Shown here: positions 1-4,470 of the stretch, piece after piece
How the letters are laid out: every line of letters starts with the position of its first letter
Numbering within the stretch: position 1 is the first letter of the stretch
Assembly (NCBI GenBank): GCA_947455385.1
Contig: CANGNR010000087.1
Coordinates: 1 to 5,124, forward strand
DNA length: 5,124 nt
From: Microbacteriaceae bacterium
GTDB taxonomy: Bacteria; Actinomycetota; Actinomycetes; Actinomycetales; Microbacteriaceae
Direction of reading: 5' to 3'
The notes under the pieces: generated by a model
What the model was told of the DNA's origin: nothing
The model's input: the letters and a program-made list of their open reading frames with translations, nothing else
Database searches by the model: none
Translations under genes and position numbers: made by a program

Positions 1-1008
1 AAGAATACCGCCAGTGACCGACAAAACAGCGGGGGCAAAAGAGTGCTACTCGCCGCTCCGCGCGGTTATTGTGCAGGTGTCGATAGAGCCGTAATCGCGG
101 TCGAGAAGGCGCTCGACCACTACGGCGCTCCGGTCTACGTTCGCAAGCAAATCGTGCACAACAAGCACGTCGTCGCATCGCTAGAGACCCGCGGCGCAAT
201 CTTCGTAGACGAAGTGGATGAGGTGCCCGAGGGCAGCATCCTGGTGTTTTCGGCTCACGGAGTTTCGCCTGCCGTCGTTGCCGCGGCCGAGGCTCGAAAC
301 CTAAACACCATCGACGCGACCTGCCCGCTGGTCACCAAGGTTCACCGCGAGGTTCAGCGATTCGCCAAAGAGGACTACGACATTCTGCTGATCGGTCACG
401 AGGGGCACGAAGAGGTCGAGGGCACAGCCGGCGAAGCCCCAGACGTGGTTCAGATTGTCGACAAAGATGAGTCGATGGCGGCAGTCAAGGTTCGTGACCC
501 CAAGAAGCTCATCTGGCTCTCGCAAACCACGCTCTCGGTCGACGAAACCATGCAGACCGTGGTCAAACTTCGCGAGAAGTTTCCGACGCTGCAAAACCCG
601 CCAAGCGACGACATTTGCTACGCCACGCAGAACCGCCAGGTCGCCATCAAGAAGGTCGGCGCCGAGAGTGACCTCGTGATTGTCGTTGGCTCGTCGAACT
701 CGTCGAACACCGTGCGTTTGGTTGAGGTTGCACTCGAGGCCGGGGCTAAGGCCGCCTACCGCGTCGACTTCGCATCCGAGATTGACGAAGCCTGGTTCGA
801 AGGCGTCGAAACCGTAGGTGTTTCGTCTGGCGCATCGGTTCCCGAAGAGCTCGTGAACGACGTGCTCGACTACCTCGCTGCACGGGGCTTTGGCGATGTC
901 CGAACCGTGCAAACGGCCGAAGAAGACGTGCAGTTCTCTCTGCCCAAGGAGCTTCGCAAAGACCTTAAGGCCGCCGGCGAGAGCGTCGACAATAAGGTCA
1001 AGCGCTAG
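1..1008 (+). CDS. ispH: 4-hydroxy-3-methylbut-2-enyl diphosphate reductase (IspH/LytB), 5'-partial
   Basis: IspH is the cytosolic [4Fe-4S] enzyme of the last MEP-pathway step, reducing HMBPP to IPP and DMAPP. Numbering from the GTG at 43, the cluster cysteines are C10 (in PRGYCAGV), C94 (DATCPLV) and C192 (ICYATQN). H39 (IVHN), H72 (SAHG) and H122 with E124 (GHEEVEGT) match the substrate-binding His and Glu residues. T163 (QTTLS), S220-S221-N222 (NSSN) and S265 (SGAS) complete the active site. The GTG at 43 is probably not the start. The frame stays open to base 1 without an earlier start codon, and the upstream codons read DRQNSGGKR before VLLAAPRGYC, which resembles the short N-terminal extension of actinobacterial IspH such as the mycobacterial LytB2. 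I therefore treat the gene as running off the left edge. The stop TAG at 1006-1008 overlaps the stop of the opposing small gene. Family identity is certain; only the start is open. Confidence 0.97.
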   Translation, partial: KNTASDRQNSGGKRVLLAAPRGYCAGVDRAVIAVEKALDHYGAPVYVRKQIVHNKHVVASLETRGAIFVDEVDEVPEGSILVFSAHGVSPAVVAAAEARNLNTIDATCPLVTKVHREVQRFAKEDYDILLIGHEGHEEVEGTAGEAPDVVQIVDKDESMAAVKVRDPKKLIWLSQTTLSVDETMQTVVKLREKFPTLQNPPSDDICYATQNRQVAIKKVGAESDLVIVVGSSNSSNTVRLVEVALEAGAKAAYRVDFASEIDEAWFEGVETVGVSSGASVPEELVNDVLDYLAARGFGDVRTVQTAEEDVQFSLPKELRKDLKAAGESVDNKVKR

Positions 1009-1214
1009 CTTCTAAAGTCGGTTTCTTTTACGACGCTTCCGTCTCGGGCATATGTGGTCCAGACCCCAACTTGACGATCTTCATCGAAGTGCCCTGCGCG
1101 CATCAGCGAGCCATCCTTGCGAAAAAACTGCCAAAAGCCTTGCATTTTTCCGTTCTGAAAGTTTCCCTTAAAGCGCGGAAGCCCATTCTCATAGAACGGG
1201 CTTCCTGCTGACAT
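1005..1214 (-). CDS. Small YwqK/MORN-repeat-like protein (69 aa)
   Basis: The 69-residue product has about two and a half units of the tandem pattern Y-x-N-G ... G-x-F ... G-x-W-x-x-(F/Y). Unit 1 is residues 8-31 (YENG, KGNF, GFWQFF), unit 2 is 32-55 (KDGS, RAGHF, VGVWTTY) and a half unit is 56-67 (RDGSVVKETDF). This matches the widespread small proteins often labelled 'YwqK family antitoxin', a name inherited from a Bacillus toxin-antitoxin locus and not evidence of that job here. No signal peptide, membrane segment or toxin partner is visible. The frame is open upstream to 1355, but that part overlaps fba and has no repeat pattern, so I start at the ATG 1212-1214. That ATG lies 7 bases after the fba stop without a good Shine-Dalgarno, which suggests translational coupling to fba. 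GC is about 51% by hand count, lower than fba. The biochemical function is unknown. Confidence 0.85.
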   Translation of the reverse strand: MSAGSPFYENGLPRFKGNFQNGKMQGFWQFFRKDGSLMRAGHFDEDRQVGVWTTYARDGSVVKETDFRS

Positions 1215-1221
1215 TTGGGCT

Positions 1222-2247
1222 TTAGAGCGACATCGACTTGCCGTGCGAGCCGAGCTCCTGAGCTGCCTCGATGACGCGTGCAGACATTCCGGCCTCACCG
1301 ATTTTGCCCCAGGCGCGTGGGTCATAGGCCTTCTTGTTGCCGACCTCGCCGTCAACCTTGAGCACGCCGTCGTAGTTTGTGAACATGTGGGCCGCGATTG
1401 GGCGGGTGAATGCGTACTGCAGGTCGGTGTCGATGTTCATCTTGATGACACCGTGGCGCACTGCCTCTGCGATTTCTTCTGGGGTCGAGCCCGATCCGCC
1501 GTGAAAGACGAGGTCGAATGGCAGGTTCTTGCCATACTTGGCGCCAACGACTGCCTGGATCTCGCCGAGCAGCTCTGGGCGAAGCTTGACGTTGCCTGGC
1601 TTGTAGACGCCGTGCACGTTTCCGAAGGTGAGCGCGGCCATGTAGCGACCGTTCTCGCCGAGGCCAAGGGCCTCTGCGGTCAATAGGCCGTCTTCTGGGG
1701 TGGTGTAGAGGTGCTCGCCCTCGCCGCCCTCGACGCCATCTTCTTCGCCGCCGACGACGCCGATCTCAACTTCAAGAACCGCACCGATGCTCTTGGTCTT
1801 GGCAAGCATGACCTTTGCGATCTCGAGGTTTTCGGCCATTGGCACCGCAGAGCCGTCCCACATGTGCGAGTTGAACAGCGGGTCTTGACCCTTGCGAACC
1901 AGCTCGGTCGAGATCTCGATCAGCGGGTTGACGAATGCATCGAGCTGGCCCTTGGCGCAGTGGTCGGTGTGCAAGGCAACGGTGATGCCGTAGTTCTTGG
2001 CAACCTCGCGGGCGAAAGCGGCCATTGCTGCGGCGCCGGATGCCATGTTCTTGATGGTCGGACCCGACCAGTAGTCGCCGCCACCTGTGGTTACCTGGAT
2101 GATGCCATCCGAGCCTGCTGCCTGAAGGCCAGCGAGTGCTGCGTTCAGGGTCTGCGATGAAGAAACGTTGATGGCCGGGTAGGCGAAGCCGTGCTGCTTG
2201 GCACGGTCGAGCATCTCAAGATATTGGTCGGGGGTAGCTACGGGCAA
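1222..2247 (-). CDS. fba: Class II fructose-bisphosphate aldolase
   Basis: This is the zinc-dependent cytosolic aldolase that interconverts fructose-1,6-bisphosphate with DHAP and glyceraldehyde-3-phosphate in glycolysis and gluconeogenesis. At 341 residues it is close to the roughly 344 of the mycobacterial enzyme, and it is collinear with it from the N-terminal PVATPDQYLEML onward. D95 in LHTDHC is the catalytic acid. H96, H212 (GNVHGVYKPG) and H249 (VFHGGSGS) are the zinc ligands. The glycine-rich loop at 250-254 and NIDTD at 271-275 bind the substrate phosphates and monovalent cation in this family. The C-terminal AFTRPIAAHMFTNYDGVLKVDGEVG block (279-303) is typical of the actinobacterial form. 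The start is a TTG at 2245-2247, chosen because homology begins exactly there and GAGGAG lies 5 bases upstream. A longer in-frame reading to 2502 would run into glpX and adds no family sequence. The gene is divergent from glpX and is followed after 7 bases by the small YwqK-like gene. Confidence 0.97.
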   Translation of the reverse strand: MPVATPDQYLEMLDRAKQHGFAYPAINVSSSQTLNAALAGLQAAGSDGIIQVTTGGGDYWSGPTIKNMASGAAAMAAFAREVAKNYGITVALHTDHCAKGQLDAFVNPLIEISTELVRKGQDPLFNSHMWDGSAVPMAENLEIAKVMLAKTKSIGAVLEVEIGVVGGEEDGVEGGEGEHLYTTPEDGLLTAEALGLGENGRYMAALTFGNVHGVYKPGNVKLRPELLGEIQAVVGAKYGKNLPFDLVFHGGSGSTPEEIAEAVRHGVIKMNIDTDLQYAFTRPIAAHMFTNYDGVLKVDGEVGNKKAYDPRAWGKIGEAGMSARVIEAAQELGSHGKSMSL

Positions 2248-2252
2248 GATTG

Positions 2253-2258
2253 CTCCTC
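2253..2258 (-). promoter_or_regulatory. Ribosome binding site of fba
   Basis: On the minus strand the sequence reads GAGGAG, then the 5-base spacer CAATC, then TTG CCC GTA. This strong Shine-Dalgarno sets the TTG at 2247 as the fba start. No ATG or GTG near this point fits both the spacing and the conserved N-terminus. Confidence 0.85.
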
Positions 2259-2284
2259 GTTTGTGATGGCTTTGGCTTAGGTCA

Positions 2285-2290
2285 ATATTA
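2285..2290 (-). promoter_or_regulatory. Candidate -10 element of the fba promoter
   Basis: The minus strand reads TAATAT here, four of six matches to TATAAT, 37 bases upstream of the TTG start. This would give a leader of about 30 bases. I find no convincing -35 hexamer at 16-18 bases spacing, so the call rests on the -10 match, the position and the AT-richness of the spot in a GC-rich gap. A second minus-strand candidate, CATAAT, lies at 2326-2331. Confidence 0.35.
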
Positions 2291-2322
2291 CCTAGGATGG
2301 CCTGCCTCGGCCCGCTAGCCAC

Positions 2323-2328
2323 TAGATT
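2323..2328 (+). promoter_or_regulatory. Candidate -10 element of the glpX promoter
   Basis: TAGATT on the plus strand is four of six matches to TATAAT. It would start transcription near 2335 and leave a leader of roughly 45 bases before the GTG at 2379. No clear -35 is seen. TAAGTAT at 2334-2340 is an alternative. This is a weak call, made mainly because glpX must be transcribed from this 131-base divergent gap. Confidence 0.25.
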
Positions 2329-2365
2329 ATGGCTAAGTATCGGCGCTATTTTGCGTGCGACGGCC

Positions 2366-2373
2366 GAGAGGGG
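2366..2373 (+). promoter_or_regulatory. Ribosome binding site of glpX, deciding the start
   Basis: GAGAGGGG is followed by the 5-base spacer CTCAA and then GTG at 2379-2381. The other in-frame GTG, at 2355, has no purine-rich tract in front of it. This supports the shorter, 317-residue product. Confidence 0.8.
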
Positions 2374-2378
2374 CTCAA

Positions 2379-3332
2379 GTGGCAGCGATTCACCAGCCAA
2401 CGCTCGACATGCTTGCTGCCACGGTGGCGGCCTCAGTCGGCGCCATGCCCCATTTGGGTTCAGGCGACAAGAACCTCGTGGATCAGGCGGCCGTTGACGC
2501 AATGCGAGCTTCGTTGCGCGGCGCCGATTTCGGCGGAGTCGTAGTTATCGGCGAGGGCGAGAAAGACAATGCGCCCATGCTCTACAACGGCGAACTGATT
2601 GGCGGGGGACAACCGCTCGAGTGGGACATCGCGGTTGACCCAATCGATGGCACTGCGCTCGCCGCGAGCAACGAGCCTGGCGCCGTATCGGTGATGGCGG
2701 CTGCCGAGCGCGGCAAGATGCTCGAGACCTCCGAGGTCTTCTATATGAAGAAGATCGTCACGGGAGCCGTTGGTGCCGGAGTGGTCGACATCGATAAGTC
2801 TGCGACCGAGAACATACTGGCTCTCGCCGCCGAACTTGACATGGCGCCAACCGACCTCAGGGTCGCGGTAATCGATAAGGCCCGAAACGCTGATCTGATC
2901 GCCGAGATCGAGTCGACCGGGGCTACCTGGGTGCGCTTTGCCGAGGGCGATGTGGCCATGGCCGTCGCGGCGGCACTGCCCAACTCAGGCATCGACATGT
3001 TGCTTGGCGTTGGCGGAGCACCGGAGGGCGTCGTGACGGCCTGTGCCTTGCGCTGCCTCGGTGGTTTTATGCAGGCGCGATTCGCACCCCAAACGGTCGA
3101 CGAGATTGAGCGAGCGATGATGGCCGACTATGACCTCGAGAAGAAGCTTGAACTTCTGGATTTGGTAGCTGGCGACAAAATTTCGTTTGTGCTCTCTGGT
3201 GTCACCGAAGGGATGTTCACGCCGGGCATCGTCAAAGACGACGAATCGGATGAGCTGATTGTGCAGTCGCTGGTGCTAGACCAATCGTCTTCGGCCCCGA
3301 GCTTCGTCGAGGTTCGAGTAGAGCAGATTTAG
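2379..3332 (+). CDS. glpX: Class II fructose-1,6-bisphosphatase (GlpX)
   Basis: GlpX hydrolyses fructose-1,6-bisphosphate to fructose-6-phosphate and phosphate, the irreversible gluconeogenic step, with divalent metal in the cytosol. Family blocks appear in order, counting from the GTG at 2379: GSGDK at 27-31, IGEGEKDNAPMLY at 57-69, DPIDGT at 87-92 (metal and phosphate loop), VFYMKKI at 120-126, the AEGDVAMAV region near 188-196, GGAPEGV at 212-218 with E216 matching the metal-binding Glu, and SGVTEGM at 273-279. At 317 residues it is near the usual size of about 320-340 but on the short side. Two departures stand out. The usual GRGDK is GSGDK, and the N-terminal helix lacks the RVTE-type motif seen in the E. 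coli and mycobacterial enzymes. The residues I associate with catalysis remain, so activity is likely. The stop at 3330-3332 overlaps the stop of the opposing kinase gene. It is divergent from fba, whose product acts on the same substrate. Confidence 0.95.
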   Translation: MAAIHQPTLDMLAATVAASVGAMPHLGSGDKNLVDQAAVDAMRASLRGADFGGVVVIGEGEKDNAPMLYNGELIGGGQPLEWDIAVDPIDGTALAASNEPGAVSVMAAAERGKMLETSEVFYMKKIVTGAVGAGVVDIDKSATENILALAAELDMAPTDLRVAVIDKARNADLIAEIESTGATWVRFAEGDVAMAVAAALPNSGIDMLLGVGGAPEGVVTACALRCLGGFMQARFAPQTVDEIERAMMADYDLEKKLELLDLVAGDKISFVLSGVTEGMFTPGIVKDDESDELIVQSLVLDQSSSAPSFVEVRVEQI

Positions 3333-4348
3333 CCGACGGCTGGCTCTTCGAGGGTCTGGTCGCGGTCTGGGTTCTCGGTCAAGAATGACTCGGGCATGCC
3401 TTCTAGATTTTCTAAGCCAGAAGATGGCTGAGTCACTGCCACTGCACCCCACTGAACGGCAGCCGAAACGCCCACCGGAACATTGAAGTCCACGCCGTAA
3501 TCTACGCCTGGCTCAACTGGGTTCTTAGCGACCGCGTGCAAGAAGCCCGCGAGGGTTGCATCGCCGGCTCCAACGGTGTTGATGACCTTAACCGGGGTTG
3601 TTCGAGCGGCCCACTGCTTGGTCTTGGTGACGGCGATCATGCCATCGGCGCCAAGCGACGCGAGCACCACGTCGATGCCGTGGTCGCAGAGTTCGCGAGC
3701 GGCGTCGATGACGTCGCCGACGGTGTATAGAGTGCGGCCAACCGCCGATGCGAGTTCTTCGGCGTTCGGCTTGATGATGCTTGCGAGACCGGTGCGAGCC
3801 CAGTGCGAGAGTGCAGGGCCTGAGGTGTCAAGTGCAACGCGAACACCCAAGGCGCTCATGCGGTTGAAGATTGGCTCAAGGTCTACGGTCTTGCCGGTTG
3901 CCTTGTTTACTGGCAGGGCTCCCGCCACAACGAGCCATTTTGCCTGATTGTCCTTCACCGTCTGCTCAGTGAGGTCGATTACGGCGTTCCAGTCTTCTTC
4001 GCTCAGGGGGCGAGGCGACTCGTTGACCTTGGTGGTTGGGCCGTCTTTTTCGACGATGGTGGTCGAAACGCGAAGGGTGCCGTCGACCCAGAGTGGCAGA
4101 AGCATGAAAGCGGATCCGGTGCGCTCGAGTACGCCAGGGTCTGCGTTTCCGATTGGAACGACTCCCGGGGCGGCGATGCCCGCGAGGTGCAGGCCACGGC
4201 TGACGTTGATGCCCTTGCCTGCGAGTTCTTCGGCCACGCCGTCGGCTCGATTGACTCCGCCGGACTGTAGGTTGTGAACGAAGTAAGTGCGGTCGAGGGT
4301 AGGTGCCGGTGTCAAGGTAACAATGGGGGATCCCGTGTTGCCAGTCAT
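3329..4348 (-). CDS. PfkB-family sugar-phosphate kinase (1-phosphofructokinase-like hexose kinase)
   Basis: This is a ribokinase-fold (PfkB) kinase of the 1-phosphofructokinase / tagatose-6-phosphate kinase / PfkB subgroup, phosphorylating a phosphosugar with ATP in the cytosol. Of 339 residues, 6-21 form the opening strand with LDRTY, 43-57 hold the first signature (AGKGINVSRGLHLAG), 105-112 (TTKVNESP) fit the substrate lid, D174 is in LDTSG, 192-199 read IKPNAEEL, 231-238 read SLGADGMI, and 257-263 give NTVGAGD with D263 the expected catalytic base. Two motifs differ from the family: the usual T-L-(N/A)-P is TLTP followed by two extra residues, and the usual GGKG is AGKG. The substrate therefore cannot be fixed. 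Fructose-1-phosphate or fructose-6-phosphate would each give fructose-1,6-bisphosphate, which suits the neighbouring fba and glpX; tagatose-6-phosphate is also possible. The ATG at 4346-4348 has AGGAGA 5 bases upstream. No fructose PTS gene is in view. Confidence 0.9.
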   Translation of the reverse strand: MTGNTGSPIVTLTPAPTLDRTYFVHNLQSGGVNRADGVAEELAGKGINVSRGLHLAGIAAPGVVPIGNADPGVLERTGSAFMLLPLWVDGTLRVSTTIVEKDGPTTKVNESPRPLSEEDWNAVIDLTEQTVKDNQAKWLVVAGALPVNKATGKTVDLEPIFNRMSALGVRVALDTSGPALSHWARTGLASIIKPNAEELASAVGRTLYTVGDVIDAARELCDHGIDVVLASLGADGMIAVTKTKQWAARTTPVKVINTVGAGDATLAGFLHAVAKNPVEPGVDYGVDFNVPVGVSAAVQWGAVAVTQPSSGLENLEGMPESFLTENPDRDQTLEEPAVG

Positions 4349-4353
4349 GCAGT

Positions 4354-4359
4354 TCTCCT
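4354..4359 (-). promoter_or_regulatory. Ribosome binding site of the PfkB-family gene
   Basis: The minus strand reads AGGAGA, a 5-base spacer and then ATG. It fixes the start at 4348 and lies just after the structured part of the leader, so upstream folding could affect either transcription or access to this site. Confidence 0.8.
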
Positions 4360-4367
4360 AGATGCCT

Positions 4368-4413
4368 AAATAAGGCGAGGATTCGCCAATGGCCGCGAAC
4401 TTCTTTGTTGGCG
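4368..4413 (-). promoter_or_regulatory. Leader with competing inverted repeats, attenuator-like
   Basis: In the leader of the PfkB-family gene (minus strand), GGCGA (4387-4383) can pair with TCGCC (4378-4374) across the 4-base loop ATCC, and the stem is followed by TTATTT (4373-4368), a short terminator-like shape. The same segment, read as TTGGCG (4389-4384), is also complementary to upstream CGCCAA (4413-4408), and GCGAA can pair with TTCGC a few bases before it. These pairings exclude one another. The arrangement could be an attenuator, or CGCCAA/TTGGCG could be a spaced operator in DNA. It resembles no riboswitch class I know, stems are short, and chance is possible. Confidence 0.35.
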
Positions 4414-4425
4414 TGTTTCTAGAAA

Positions 4426-4431
4426 AGTATA
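4426..4431 (-). promoter_or_regulatory. Candidate -10 element of the PfkB-family gene
   Basis: The minus strand reads TATACT, five of six matches to TATAAT, in an AT-rich patch of the rmuC-pfkB gap. It would place the transcript start near 4419, about 70 bases before the ATG. The -35 region at 17 bases spacing has no good match. It suggests that the kinase gene is transcribed at least partly independently of rmuC. Confidence 0.5.
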
Positions 4432-4451
4432 GCCAAATCAGGCGTTTACCC

Positions 4452-4466
4452 GACCTTTGTAAGGTC
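4452..4466 (-). terminator. Hairpin just after rmuC, possible terminator
   Basis: GACCTT and AAGGTC form a perfect 6-base-pair inverted repeat around a 3-base loop, beginning 4 bases after the rmuC stop. No T-run follows on the minus strand (the next bases are GGGTAAACG), so it is not a classic Rho-independent terminator. It may still stop or stabilise the rmuC transcript before the kinase promoter. Confidence 0.35.
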
Positions 4467-4470
4467 TCGG

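Noticed and set aside
301..912. 203-codon minus-strand frame opposite ispH
   Set aside because: It is wholly antisense to conserved IspH motifs, has no recognisable domain, and is explained as a mirror of the coding frame.
1001..1012. AAGC-GCTA-GCTT inverted repeat at the ispH end as a terminator
   Set aside because: The stem is only 4 base pairs and no proper T-run follows, so it is too weak to call.
1005..1214. Toxin-antitoxin module suggested by the YwqK-family label
   Set aside because: No toxin gene flanks it; the neighbours are aldolase and IspH, so the label is only a family name here.
1215..1355. Longer N-terminus for the small YwqK-like protein
   Set aside because: The extra 47 codons overlap the fba 3' end, are arginine- and serine-rich without repeat pattern, and look like a frame-shifted reading of fba. 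The ATG at 1214 sits exactly before the repeats.
1243..2160. Long plus-strand open frames (147 and 149 codons) opposite fba
   Set aside because: They lie wholly antisense to a well-conserved aldolase, match no family I know and have no ribosome binding site. GC-rich codon structure commonly produces such frames.
2248..2544. N-terminal extension of fba to 2502, and a 71-codon plus-strand frame from 2329
   Set aside because: Both cross the divergent promoter gap and the glpX start. Neither shows family sequence, and clear ribosome binding sites mark the real starts at 2247 and 2379.
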